Shown piece by piece: positions 1 through 8,855 of a stretch of 64,000 nt of DNA (its first letter is position 1; each line of letters starts with the position of its first letter). The notes under the pieces are model-generated. The model was not told where the DNA came from, ran no database searches, and saw nothing but the letters and a program-made list of their open reading frames with translations. The position numbers were made by a program, and so were the translations under genes. The DNA comes from Streptomyces sp. NBC_01276 (GTDB taxonomy: Bacteria; Actinomycetota; Actinomycetes; Streptomycetales; Streptomycetaceae), in NCBI RefSeq assembly GCF_041435355.1, contig NZ_CP108442.1, forward strand, positions 8,120,501 to 8,184,500. Direction: 5' to 3'.

Positions 1-2107
1 CCAGCGTGCTCAGCGGGTGGCGTTGGTGGGTCGCGGTGATGCGGGCGGCGACGGCCGCGATGCCGTCTTCCAGGTCCTCGCCGGGAACCTCTACCAGCCC
101 GTCGGTGTACAGGGCGAGCAGGGTGCCCGGCTCGAACGGGATCTCGACGGCCGTGTAAGAAGCGTCCGGATCGATGCCGAGGAGCAGTCCGGGCGGCAGG
201 TGCAGCATCTTCGCCGGGGCGCCGGCGTGGCGCAGCAGCGGGGGCGGGTGGCCGGCGGTGGCGAGGTGGGCGGTGCGGGCCGCGAGGTCGATGTGGGCGT
301 ACACGCAGCTGGTGAACAGCCCGGGTTCGAGGTCGGTCAGGAGGCGGTTGGTGCGGGCGAGGACCTCCGCCGGATGTGCTCCGGCGGTGGCGTGGACGGC
401 TGTGCGGACCTGGCCCATGAGGGCGGCGGCGTTCACGTTGTGGCCCTGGACGTCGCCGACGGCGGCGGCGACGGTGGTGTCGTCGATCCGGATGAGGTCG
501 TAGAAGTCGCCGCCGATGTCGAGCCCGTGCGCCGCAGGCAGGTAGCTGGCGGCCACTTCGAGGTGCGGGACGCCGGGCAGGGCGTGCGGCAGCAGGCCGG
601 TCTGCAGGCTGTGGGCGAGCTGGTGGGTGGAGTCGTAGAGCCGGGCGCGGTCCAGGGCCTGGGCGATGAGTCCGGCGAGGGAGGTCAGGATCGCCCGTTC
701 ACCGGGGACGAACGGATGGGGACGGGCGTAGGCCAGGATCAGGGTGCCGATGGGCCGGCCGGACGCGGTGAGGGGCAGGAAGGCCCACGCCGCCATGTCG
801 TCCCCGATCAGGACGTTCGGGAAGGCGGCTGCCAGCTCGTCGGCGGTCGCGAAGAACAGGGGCTCGCCCGTGCGCAGGCCATGGGTGCTGGCCGTGTGGA
901 TGCTGAGCGGGATGCCGTCGTAGCGGGCCATGAGCTCGGCCGTGTAGCCGCGGAAGCCGACGATGCGCAGGCGCTGCTCCTCGGCCACCAAAAGGGCCAG
1001 GGCCTGGGCGCCGAGCGCGGGGACGAGCATATCGGCGGCCTGGTCGACGACGTCGCGGGCGTGGACGGCCTCCGTGAGGGCGGCCGCCAGGTGCATGAGC
1101 TGGTAGAGGGCGGTGGCCCGGCTCGGTGAGGGCTCCGCGGGGACGGCACTCGGCGCGGTGGGCGGCGGGAGGGGCTCATCGGCGGTGACCGGGGTGATGC
1201 GCACGCTGATCCCGGTGTCGTCCGGGTAGAGGTCGAAGCGCAGGTAGCGGCCGATCGGGGGCGCGGCGGTGAAGCTGCGTGGCAGCCGGCTGATCGCTGC
1301 GGCCCGGTAGTGGTCCTCGATGACGGGGGTGTCCATCCAGGGCAGTGCTTCCCAGGGGAGGGCTCCGCGGAGCCGGGAGACGGGTGCGCCCAGCATCTCT
1401 GCCGCCTCGGCGGTGATGAAGGTGATGGTGCCGTTCAGATCGAGTGCGCAGTTGCCTCCGGGCAGCCGGCGGATGAAGGCCATGGCGGCGGCGGCCTCGG
1501 CCGGTCCGGGCGTGGGAGGGGGAAGCGGTCGCAGCATGACCGGGTGCGCCGGCGGACGGACGGGGTGTCCGGCGTCGGCGGCCCGGCGCAGGTGGTTCGC
1601 GAGACGGCCGCAGGCCGAGTCCACGGCGTCGCGTTCCCGGGCGGTCAGGTAGGGCGCGTGGGAGCCGGGCCACATGAGGACGAGACCGGCCCCCGTGGGC
1701 TCCGCGGCCTCGGGCACCGGGTCGGGGACGAGCGGGGCGGCGGCGAGGGCGAAGTCGTACGGCAGGACCAGGCCGAGGCGCGGGTAGCGCCGGGCGGTCT
1801 CCTCCTGGCCGCCCAGCCAGACGAACCGTCCTTCGCGGACCGCGTCGGCCACCGGGATGGCATCGTCCACGACCACCCGGGACCAGGGCAGCGCGAACTC
1901 ACGGGCCAGGCCCAGGGTCATCGCCAGATGCAGGACGCGCCGGGCGGGGTCGGGCAGGTAGAGCATGCCGATGGACGCCCCCGCAGTCGCGCAGACCCGG
2001 ATCAGGGCCTCGCCGAGTGCCCGCTGACCGGCCCCCGCGATGCCCTCGGCGGGTCCGGAGGGCTCGGGCGGTTCGTCCCCCTGGTCACGCCCTGGAAGGT
2101 TTCGCAC
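1..2107 (-). CDS. GAF/PAS/GAF sensor with SpoIIE-type PP2C phosphatase domain (3' end cut by window edge)
   Basis: Likely a PPM-type serine phosphatase that dephosphorylates regulatory proteins such as anti-sigma factor antagonists. About 700 codons are visible: a GAF-like N-terminus (about 10-140), a PAS segment (about 205-300, around NCALDLNGTITFIT), a second GAF (about 330-480) and a PP2C/SpoIIE domain from about residue 510. That domain has the metal-binding LDIGGDFYDL, VGDVQGHN and LYTDGLVEVPGEDLED motifs, with the reading frame checked at position 520. The stop lies beyond base 1, so any C-terminal kinase-like ATPase domain cannot be seen. The GTG at 2107 is my start choice because a G-rich stretch lies about 9 bases upstream; it is uncertain. 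The family assignment is firm, the signal sensed is unknown. Confidence 0.9.
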   Translation of the reverse strand, partial: MRNLPGRDQGDEPPEPSGPAEGIAGAGQRALGEALIRVCATAGASIGMLYLPDPARRVLHLAMTLGLAREFALPWSRVVVDDAIPVADAVREGRFVWLGGQEETARRYPRLGLVLPYDFALAAAPLVPDPVPEAAEPTGAGLVLMWPGSHAPYLTARERDAVDSACGRLANHLRRAADAGHPVRPPAHPVMLRPLPPPTPGPAEAAAAMAFIRRLPGGNCALDLNGTITFITAEAAEMLGAPVSRLRGALPWEALPWMDTPVIEDHYRAAAISRLPRSFTAAPPIGRYLRFDLYPDDTGISVRITPVTADEPLPPPTAPSAVPAEPSPSRATALYQLMHLAAALTEAVHARDVVDQAADMLVPALGAQALALLVAEEQRLRIVGFRGYTAELMARYDGIPLSIHTASTHGLRTGEPLFFATADELAAAFPNVLIGDDMAAWAFLPLTASGRPIGTLILAYARPHPFVPGERAILTSLAGLIAQALDRARLYDSTHQLAHSLQTGLLPHALPGVPHLEVAASYLPAAHGLDIGGDFYDLIRIDDTTVAAAVGDVQGHNVNAAALMGQVRTAVHATAGAHPAEVLARTNRLLTDLEPGLFTSCVYAHIDLAARTAHLATAGHPPPLLRHAGAPAKMLHLPPGLLLGIDPDASYTAVEIPFEPGTLLALYTDGLVEVPGEDLEDGIAAVAARITATHQRHPLSTL

Positions 2108-2785
2108 CCATCCATGATCCCCCCACACCCCGCCCGCGCTTCGTCACCGGCCCGCCCCGGCGAGCCCGTGCCCGCCCGCCTCCGGCTCCGGCGGTGGCGT
2201 AGGAACTGTTCCTCCCGCGACGGGCGCGGCTCACCACGGGGCGGCTGGGAAGCCGGAACGACTTGCCGAAACCGGTGAACGGTACACCGGCCTCGCCATC
2301 GCCCACGTCCTCTCCTCCGGCGACGCGCTGATGGCCTACACGGCCTCCGGCTGAGGTCGACCACAACGGATTCGAAGGCGTGGGGCCCGGTCCGGGCGCC
2401 ATCGTCCCGTCCGCGGCCCCTCGTACCCCACCGGCGCCCGTCGGGCCCGCCGCCCGACCCGCCGCGGGACACGGCGGGCGAGCGGCGAGCGCGGCGAGCA
2501 CGAGCGGCGCCTGGAAGCCGCCCGGCAGGCCGGAGCCGGAGCCGACGCCGAACGGATCGGGCCCGGGCAGAACCGGCTGGGCGCCATCGGGACCCCGGCC
2601 ACGGTCTCCGCGCCCCGCGCCGGGACATCCTGGGCCGGAAGGAACGGCCGGGCCGTCCAGGGCCCCCGCCACCGTCTTCCGTGCGCTGACCAGCTGCATG
2701 CCGGGCGCCGCCGCCCCGCCCGGTGACGTCGAGGCGCCCGGGCGTCTCGGCGTCCACCCGGTCGGGAAGGGGCGGTGCTTGCTCG
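2108..2785. other. Intergenic region with possible coding debris
   Basis: No convincing gene is seen. Very GC-rich frames are open on both strands but encode low-complexity Arg/Pro/Gly sequence. One short stretch, about 2245-2355 on the plus strand, reads like a real C-terminus (GERYTGLAIAHVLSSGD, then a stop) and may be a gene remnant. Another, near 2500-2600, reads EHERRLEAARQAGAGADAE. Neither has a start or a recognisable family. Confidence 0.4.
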
Positions 2786-4258
2786 TCAGGTGCGGTTCAG
2801 GGACAGGTCGAGGCGGGCGATGGTCATCGTCTGGTCGGTGACGGTGACGTCGGTGTCAGTGAACCGGGCGGACTTGAGCCGGTCGCGGACGAGGTCACGC
2901 AGGGCGGGGCGGTAGGAGTCGAGGTTGTCGAGGACGGCCTGCGGAACCTCGACGGAGCCGTTGAAGCTTCTCGGCTGGGAGGTGAGCCCCGGAGCCTGGG
3001 GGGTCTGGCGCAGACCGTCGACCGTGTGGAGCGTGAGCTGGAGCTCCTGGCCGTCCGCCTCCAGGATCAGGGGCGTGCCCTCGACCGCGACGTCGAACTC
3101 GCGGACGCGGGCGTTTGCCTGCCCCAGCGCGCCGGCGAAGTGGTAGGGGGAGGGCGCCGCGAGGGTGTCCGTGGAGCGGTCGGAGGGGGTGTTCTGAAGG
3201 ACATGGCCTTCGAGGGGCTCGTCGGTGGGGGTGAAGGTCCACTGGGATGCGGTGAGGGTCTTGCTCCAGTAGCCGGCGTGACCCTGGTCGCTGCCCTCTA
3301 CCCGGAGTTCCCGGGCGTCCGATCCGACGCCGGTCTTGTGGATCGAGATCCGGTCCGTGACCTGTCCGGGGATCTTGGGCTGGCGCATCCAGTCCGGAGC
3401 GGGCAGTTGGATCTTCGGGAAGGTCGCGCCGCGCTGGTCCTCGTAGGAGTAGCTGAAGAAGACCTTGTCGGATCCGGCGATGTCGAAGTCGTACAGGCGC
3501 GTGTACATGTCGCCGTAGCGGTTGATGACGAACGAGGTGGAGGCGGCGGTGGACAGCGCCTGGGCCTGGAAGCGTCCGCGCAGCGGGGTGGACATCTCGT
3601 AGCTGTGGTCGGCGGGGAGCCAGGGGTCGACATAGGTGATGCGGCTGCCGTCATCGCTGAGCGCGAAGACGTGGGAGACCTTGGCGCCGCCCGCCGGGTG
3701 ATCGTTGCCCGCGGTGTCGCGCCACACCTTGTCCTCGCCGGGCGACAGGACGGACCAGGTCCAGCGGGCCGACCGGTACGGGACGGTGTTGCCGCCGCCC
3801 AACCACAGCGGGGCCCCGTAGCGGTGTGTCCAGTTCCACGTCCAAGGCGCGTTGAGGGCATGGTCCATCGTGTAGATGTTGCCGCCCTCGTCGAGCGCCA
3901 CCAGCTCGTCGTCGTCCACGGAGATCCCGGTGACGTGGCCGGCCAGGCAGGCGGGCAGCGCCATCGTGCGCCAACCACCGGTCGTGGAGGCTTCCTTGAC
4001 GTACATCCGGCCCTCACGCAGGGCGAAGGACCACCGTCGGTTGAAGGTGCCCGTGGTCCCCCGCAGGTTGATCTGCGACGGCAGTTCGACGGCCGCCGGC
4101 TGCAGCGCGGAGAGCCCCAGGGTGCTGTTGCCCGGTATGAGGTCGGCCAGGCCCGCGGTTCCGGCCAGTTGGCACGGACCAGTGGTGGCTGCGGCTGGGG
4201 TGGCCGGGGCGAGGGTCACCGCCGTGAGGAGGGAGGCGGCCAGTAAGGAGCGAAGCAT
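2786..4258 (-). CDS. Secreted protein of unknown function
   Basis: A 490-residue protein with a clear Sec signal peptide (LLAASLLTAVTLAPATPAAA at the N-terminus). The remainder has many Trp/Gly-rich repeats and aromatic segments, suggesting a beta-rich, possibly propeller-like extracellular fold; this is inference only. The ATG at 4258 sits one base after the stop of the upstream membrane protein gene, so the two are almost certainly translated from one mRNA. I do not recognise a named family. Confidence 0.8.
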   Translation of the reverse strand: MLRSLLAASLLTAVTLAPATPAAATTGPCQLAGTAGLADLIPGNSTLGLSALQPAAVELPSQINLRGTTGTFNRRWSFALREGRMYVKEASTTGGWRTMALPACLAGHVTGISVDDDELVALDEGGNIYTMDHALNAPWTWNWTHRYGAPLWLGGGNTVPYRSARWTWSVLSPGEDKVWRDTAGNDHPAGGAKVSHVFALSDDGSRITYVDPWLPADHSYEMSTPLRGRFQAQALSTAASTSFVINRYGDMYTRLYDFDIAGSDKVFFSYSYEDQRGATFPKIQLPAPDWMRQPKIPGQVTDRISIHKTGVGSDARELRVEGSDQGHAGYWSKTLTASQWTFTPTDEPLEGHVLQNTPSDRSTDTLAAPSPYHFAGALGQANARVREFDVAVEGTPLILEADGQELQLTLHTVDGLRQTPQAPGLTSQPRSFNGSVEVPQAVLDNLDSYRPALRDLVRDRLKSARFTDTDVTVTDQTMTIARLDLSLNRT

Positions 4259-4259
4259 G

Positions 4260-4892
4260 TCAGATCCATTCGAGAGAGATGAAGACGACCAGTGCGACGG
4301 CGTCCAGAGTGAGCAGTGAACCCACCGCGATGGCCTTGGACTTGACCTTGGGCAGGTCGTGGACCCAGTAGCTGACGAGGAAGAAAGGCATGTAGCCGAT
4401 CAGCCAGATCAGCAGGGGCATGCCGGCTCGCCACCATGACCACTCCCAGGTGAGCGCGCCCACCTGGTTGAGGGCGACCTCCACACCGACCGCCGCGGCG
4501 GCTCCGGCGCCCGCCAGTACCCACCGGTTGGGCAGGCCGAGCACGCGCAATGACTTGTCGGCCGGCAGCAACTTGGCCGCGACCACGCCGAACACCGCGA
4601 ACATGAAGCAGATCTCGATGTTCAGGCCGATCAGGATCAGGTAGGCCGAATCACCGCCCGGCGCGCCCCATACCGGGGCCCGTCCGGTGAAGTGGAAGAC
4701 CAGGGCGTTCCAGATCTCGTTGAACCAGTCCATGCCCCAGAAGGCCAGGCCGGCGAAGAAGACGTTCCAGTTACGCCGCTCCACCTCGGTGGCGTAGACG
4801 TACAGAACGATCAGAAGTAGCGGTATGACGTACCACTGGAAGGCATGTACGTCACGCAGATGCTGCAGGGCGGTGCTGGCGGCGTCGGTCAC
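4260..4892 (-). CDS. Polytopic membrane protein of unknown function
   Basis: A 210-residue protein with about six hydrophobic segments: WYVIPLLLIVLYVYA near 20-35, then roughly 45-60, 85-105, 120-140, 155-175 and 185-205. It is probably an integral cytoplasmic-membrane protein. It is the first gene of a two-gene operon with the secreted protein that follows one base after its stop. An inverted repeat about 75 bases upstream of the ATG may be an operator. No catalytic motif is evident. Confidence 0.75.
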   Translation of the reverse strand: MTDAASTALQHLRDVHAFQWYVIPLLLIVLYVYATEVERRNWNVFFAGLAFWGMDWFNEIWNALVFHFTGRAPVWGAPGGDSAYLILIGLNIEICFMFAVFGVVAAKLLPADKSLRVLGLPNRWVLAGAGAAAAVGVEVALNQVGALTWEWSWWRAGMPLLIWLIGYMPFFLVSYWVHDLPKVKSKAIAVGSLLTLDAVALVVFISLEWI

Positions 4893-4964
4893 TGAAGTGG
4901 GCTCCTTGCGTGCTGAGAGCAGGAGTCTGGCAGCGAAGCGACAGGCAGTTGAATAGCCGTCATA

Positions 4965-4978
4965 TTACTTTTAAGTAA
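4965..4978. promoter_or_regulatory. Candidate operator: 6-bp inverted repeat in an AT-rich island
   Basis: TTACTT-TT-AAGTAA is a perfect 6-bp inverted repeat with a 2-base spacer. It lies in one of the few AT-rich patches of the region, between the divergent membrane-protein operon and the flavin-binding protein gene. The layout resembles sites bound by small winged-helix (MarR/HxlR/PadR-type) repressors, but no such regulator gene is adjacent. Confidence 0.4.
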
Positions 4979-5234
4979 CTGAAGGTGGGTGGTGTGCCGG
5001 GTGCGAGGGGGGCGTTCGTCGCTGCGGGAGGCCTGAGGTGGAGGCTGGGCGAGGGTTTCCGTTGTGTTGCAGCCTTCGATGAACTGATTTCGTTGAATGC
5101 TGGCAAAGCAATGGCGATATCGGTAGCGTCGGGTCCATCGCACCGACGGGTCCGCGGGTTCCTGCCGCATGCCCCGGCCCGTCCGCCATGCGTGAAGTCC
5201 CCTGATGCATAACGCACTTGTGAAAGAGGCGTAC

Positions 5235-5933
5235 GTGAACTACAGCCAACTTCCCTCCACGCTGCCGGAGGTGGACCGAACCCGTCACCGTCGCCTGAGG
5301 GCTCAGGGAAGTCTCGACCGTGCCGTGCTCAACGCGATCCTGGACGCGGGCTTCATGTGCCACCTGGGGGTGGTCGTCGACGGGTACCCCATGGTCGTCC
5401 CCACCGTCTACGGCAGCGACGGCCGCAACCTCTACTTCCACGGGTCCGTGGCCAGCCGAAGCCTGGTCGCCTCACCCGGGGCGACGGTGTGCGTGACCGT
5501 GACGCACGTGGACGGCCTCGTGCTCGCACGGTCGGTGTTCGAGCACGGCGTCAATTACCGCAGCGCGATGATCTACGGCGTCCCGCGTCTGGTCACGGAC
5601 ACGGAGGAGAAGCTGGAGGGTCTGCGCTGCCTGACCGAGCAGGCCACACCCGGGCAGTGGGACTACGCGCGGCAGCCCAGCGCCAAGGAGATGGCGGCGA
5701 CCGCGCTGCTCTGCATCTCGCTCGAGGAGGCGTCGGTCAAGACGAGCACCGGCGGCCCGGAGGACGGCGACGGCCCCGACGCCGCCCTCGGAATCTGGGC
5801 GGGAGTCCTCCCACTGGTCGCGACCTGGGGCGAACCGGAGGCCGACACCCTGCTCGCGGACGGCATCGAGCCGCCCCCGCACGTCACCGCCCGGAGCAAC
5901 ACCCGCGCATTCGTGGCGCAGGCGACCGGGTGA
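5235..5933 (+). CDS. Pyridoxamine 5'-phosphate oxidase-like flavin-binding protein
   Basis: A 232-residue split-barrel flavoprotein of the PPOX/NimA-like group, probably binding FMN or F420 and acting in the cytoplasm on an unknown small molecule. Family features are the N-terminal RHRRLRAQGSLDRAVLNAILD helix, then LGVVVDGYPMVVPTVYG and LYFHGSVASRSL, the flavin phosphate-contact region, and VARS-like strands followed by NYRSAMIYGVPRLV. GTG 5235 is preferred because AAAGAGG ends 5 bases upstream. An in-frame start at 5205 exists without a comparable ribosome site. The gene is monocistronic and divergent from the membrane-protein operon. Confidence 0.85.
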   Translation: MNYSQLPSTLPEVDRTRHRRLRAQGSLDRAVLNAILDAGFMCHLGVVVDGYPMVVPTVYGSDGRNLYFHGSVASRSLVASPGATVCVTVTHVDGLVLARSVFEHGVNYRSAMIYGVPRLVTDTEEKLEGLRCLTEQATPGQWDYARQPSAKEMAATALLCISLEEASVKTSTGGPEDGDGPDAALGIWAGVLPLVATWGEPEADTLLADGIEPPPHVTARSNTRAFVAQATG

Positions 5934-6196
5934 CGTTGGCTGAAGACCGTCAGCGCAGCGGAGGTGCGACGGTCGGGCCGGCCGTGGCGGTGTTCCGGCA
6001 AGTGGGGCTTTTTCGGGGCTGTGGGCCTGTTCCGGTCCGCGGGTCTTTGAGCGTTGGCGCTGTTGACCGTTCCGCCCCTGCTCTGTTTGTGGCTGAATAG
6101 GGGTGAAGGGTTTCGCGCAGCTCGGAGCTGCCGGTGCCTGTCAGGATGATGGATCGGACGTTGCCCACGCTGTGTGGTCCTTCAAGGGAGATTCCG

Positions 6197-6439
6197 ATGC
6201 GGGACGAGCGGTCGATGGAAGGTAATGGGACCGACCGGGGGCATTATGTGCGCTCGGAGGGCGAGGTTCCTGCCTCGCCGGTCCCGGCCGTCTACACGCG
6301 ATGGGAACGCTTCCTCAGGTTCCTTGGGCGCTTGGTGGCCGACCGGACCCCTGCTGACGGGAACCCGTTGGTTCCCCGCGGCTATGACGGGAAGCGGACC
6401 CGCCCGTTCTTCTTCAACGGTAACGGCCAGGGTCGTTGA
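6197..6439 (+). CDS. Small hypothetical protein
   Basis: An 80-residue open frame starting at ATG 6197 with AGGGAG seven bases upstream, which is good support for translation. The protein is polar and basic at the C-terminus (GYDGKRTRPFFFNGNGQ), with a short amphipathic WERFLRFLGRLV helix. No family is recognised. It stands alone between the flavoprotein gene and IS debris. Confidence 0.5.
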   Translation: MRDERSMEGNGTDRGHYVRSEGEVPASPVPAVYTRWERFLRFLGRLVADRTPADGNPLVPRGYDGKRTRPFFFNGNGQGR

Positions 6440-6548
6440 GTGAGCTCTGGTCCACTTCTTGTGGCGTCCCACGAAGACTGATGTCAGTGGCGTGTCGTGG
6501 GATGACCTGCCTCTGCCGTTGATCTTCTGAGAGGCCGGTTCGTGAGGC

Positions 6549-6782
6549 TTGGGGTGGTTCTGGCATCGACTGATGGTGTGGGTGTGGCTCCCGCACGACC
6601 TGCCGCCGAAGAGCGCGACGTGTTACTACTTCGCCGCCTGGCGGGATGACGGCACCGACCAGGCTATCCACGAACTCCTGCGCTGCCAGGTCCGTGAGAG
6701 GGCCCGCCGATTGGAGGACCCGACCCTGGTGGGCCCGGACACCCAGAGTGTCCACGCCGCCGCCGGGGTCCCCGCCTCCACG
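6549..6782 (+). pseudogene. IS5-family transposase fragment
   Basis: The translated segment HDLPPKSATCYYFAAW, followed by a CQVRERARRLEDPTLV-like helix and DTQSVHAAAGVP, matches the N-terminal and first-catalytic-Asp region of IS5-type transposases common in Streptomyces. It breaks off after AGVPAST, where the frame continues into unrelated sequence. The C-terminal catalytic half is absent. Confidence 0.75.
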
Positions 6783-6932
6783 AGCTGCACCGGGCGTCTG
6801 CTCCGCGCCTACGAGCACCGCCCGGCCCCGTCCGTCTTCCGCATCTACTGGGCCATGACCCAGGTCATGGCCCGCCGCCTCACCGGCGAGAGCACCCCCA
6901 CCTGGCGCGATCCGCAGATGGTGAGCGTGTGA
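6783..6932 (+). pseudogene. C-terminal tail of another transposon-type gene
   Basis: After the IS5 fragment the frame reads LLRAYEHRPAPSVFRIYWAM, then ARRLTGESTPTWRDP, and stops. It overlaps the next start by four bases (GTGA), so it was probably translationally coupled to that gene. The tail looks like the end of a transposase-type protein whose 5' part was replaced by the IS5 fragment. The family is inferred from memory of similar gene pairs. Confidence 0.4.
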
Positions 6933-7328
6933 ACCTCCAACCCCTGCTCGACGCGCGCGGCATCCAGAAAGACGCCGCGCGGGCCTCGGCCGACGACCTC
7001 CGCACCCGGATCGGCGACCTGCTGGCCCGGCTGCGGGAGGCCGAGACCCACCTCGAACACCTCGCGATCCCACGGAAGGCTGTCACCGCTCTCGCCGACC
7101 GGCTCCCGGCCACCCCGCCGGACCTGCCCGAACACCCGGACTACCCCCCGCATCCTCGCCGTCTTCAACGACGTGATCAGCCTCCTGCGAGCCCGGGACG
7201 TCTGCGAAGCCCTCAACCACCAACTGGTGCCGAAGAACATCGAGGGCACCCGCGCCAAACTGGAACGCCTGGTCAAGTTGGGCATCCTCACCGAAGCCGA
7301 CACCGGCAGCTTCACCAGGAAGCAGTAG
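6929..7328 (+). pseudogene. Transposase-associated coiled-coil/winged-helix protein, frameshifted
   Basis: GTG 6929 opens a coiled-coil protein (DLRTRIGDLLARLREAETHL) that goes out of frame at a C-run near 7145-7150. Dropping one C lets the frame continue as RILAVFNDVISLLRARDVCE, then KNIEGTRAKLERLVKLGILT, and end at TAG 7328. That C-terminus looks like a winged helix. Proteins of this type commonly accompany Streptomyces transposases. The single-base shift in a homopolymer could be a real mutation or a sequencing error. The last 70 bases around its stop are repeated at 8511. Confidence 0.6.
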
Positions 7329-7340
7329 CAGGCCGAGCAC
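7271..7340 (+). repeat. Direct repeat copy 1 (70 bp)
   Basis: This 70-base segment, the 3' end of the winged-helix gene plus 12 bases past its stop, recurs at 8511-8580 with two mismatches (7278-7279). The offset is exactly 1,240 bases, and the two copies bracket the beta-propeller gene. Confidence 0.9.
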
Positions 7341-7415
7341 CTGATCCTCCGCCCTGGTCTTCCCTCGGGGCGAGCCTCACCTCTGACCAGTACCGCGAGC
7401 CGTAGCTTGTGGTCC

Positions 7416-8447
7416 ATGACACGGACTCAGGGGACCGGGCGTCGAGTGGGCGTGGCCCTGGCGGTGGCACTCGCGGCGCTGGCGAGCGCACCGGGGACGC
7501 TCGCGGCGCCGGCACCGAACGCCTTCGCACGGCCGGGCGCCTTCGCCTTCGTCGCGAACCTCCGCTCCGACACGGTCTCGGTGATCGACACACGCACCGA
7601 CGCGGTGGTGGACGGTGTTCGCGTGGGTGACGGGCCCGACAGCGTGGCCGTGACTCCCGACGGCTCGCACGTCTACGTCACGAACTCCGCGGCGGACACA
7701 GTGTCGGTGATCGAGGCCCGCACCAGGACGGTCATCGACACCATTGCCGTGGGGAACGAGCCCAGCAGGGTCGCGATCTCACCGGACGGAAGGCACGCGT
7801 ACGTGGCCAACGTGAGGTCGGACGACGTCTCGGTGATCAGCACCCGCACGCGGAAGGTCACGGACACCGTCAAGGTGGGGGACTCGCCCCTGGGCCTGGC
7901 CGTACTGCCGGACGGCTCCCGCCTCTACGTCGCCAACGCGGCTTCGGACGACGTCTCAGTGGTCCGGACCGACACCGACACGGTCGTGGACACGGTCCCC
8001 GTGGGCAACGGTCCCACCGCATTGGCCCTCACCCCGAACGGCCGTCAGCTCTACGTCTCGGACCTGATCTCGGACGACCTGACGGTGATCGAGACCCGCG
8101 GCAACACGGTCACGGCCCGCATCCCGGTCGGAGTGCAGCCCGCCGGCATCGGCGCCGGCTCTGACGGACGCCACGTCTACGTGGCCAATATCGGGTCGAA
8201 CAGCGTGTCGGTGATCAGCACCCGTACCCTCGGCGTCACGGACACCATCGAGGTGGGTGCCGGCCCCAACGGACTTGCCGTCGGCCCCGACGGCTCCCAC
8301 GTCTATGTCAGTGAATTCGAAGCGGACACGGTGTCGGTCATCGACACGGCAGCCGCGCGGGTTACCGGCACGGTGCCCGTCGGCGACGGGCCGACCGGTG
8401 TCGCGGTCACGCCGCGCAAGCGCGGTCCGGGAACTACGGGATGGTGA
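7416..8447 (+). CDS. Secreted YVTN-type beta-propeller protein
   Basis: About 343 residues with a signal peptide (VGVALAVALAALASAPGTLA) and about seven repeats of roughly 42 residues. Each repeat carries HVYVTN/AYVANV..SDTVSVID..TRTVIDTIAVG..P..VAISPDG. This is the YVTN/YncE-like propeller family. Such proteins are extracellular scaffolds or binding modules and no enzyme site is visible. ATG 7416 places the charged n-region directly before the hydrophobic core; TTG 7407 is an alternative. The gene is bracketed by a 70-bp direct repeat of transposon-type sequence, which suggests it arrived as an inserted unit. Confidence 0.85.
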   Translation: MTRTQGTGRRVGVALAVALAALASAPGTLAAPAPNAFARPGAFAFVANLRSDTVSVIDTRTDAVVDGVRVGDGPDSVAVTPDGSHVYVTNSAADTVSVIEARTRTVIDTIAVGNEPSRVAISPDGRHAYVANVRSDDVSVISTRTRKVTDTVKVGDSPLGLAVLPDGSRLYVANAASDDVSVVRTDTDTVVDTVPVGNGPTALALTPNGRQLYVSDLISDDLTVIETRGNTVTARIPVGVQPAGIGAGSDGRHVYVANIGSNSVSVISTRTLGVTDTIEVGAGPNGLAVGPDGSHVYVSEFEADTVSVIDTAAARVTGTVPVGDGPTGVAVTPRKRGPGTTGW

Positions 8448-8510
8448 TCCTCCAGCCTTGCCGGCCCTCGGTGTTGCCGTGAGCAGCGGGCCCTTGACAG
8501 GTGTCAGGGT

Positions 8511-8580
8511 GGTCAAGCCGGGCATCCTCACCGAAGCCGACACCGGCAGCTTCACCAGGAAGCAGTAGCAGGCCGAGCAC
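8511..8580 (+). repeat. Direct repeat copy 2 (70 bp)
   Basis: Second copy of the segment at 7271-7340, 68 of 70 bases identical. Here it lies outside any gene and holds only the last codons and stop of the winged-helix protein (GILTEADTGSFTRKQ). The 8581-8855 stretch that follows shows no recognisable gene. Confidence 0.9.
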
Positions 8581-8855
8581 TCTGGATAGCAGCCCTGTCC
8601 CAGCCTCACCCGGAAACAGACATCAGCTCACGCACCGCCCCCTGAGCGCCCCTCGTGCAGCCGGGGCTTTGGTCGATGTGCTGTGGTTCGTCGAGGGTCG
8701 CGAAGACGGGCAGATGGATGCGGACGACGCGGTCGAGGACCTGGACGACAACGGGGGCTCCTGTTGAAAGGGGCCTGGCCAATGCCGAGGTCCACGTGAT
8801 GGTGTGCGCCCTCGGCGGGCTGCGGCACCGAGTCTGACGGTCTCGTCGGCACGTA

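Noticed and set aside
17..1129. Long open frame on the plus strand (370 codons)
   Set aside because: It is antisense to the PP2C/GAF protein, whose minus-strand frame gives clear conserved motifs; the plus-strand product is Gly/Val/Asp-rich without any family pattern.
2723..4246. 507-codon plus-strand open frame
   Set aside because: It lies antisense to the secreted protein gene that has a signal peptide and tight operon spacing; the product is low-complexity.
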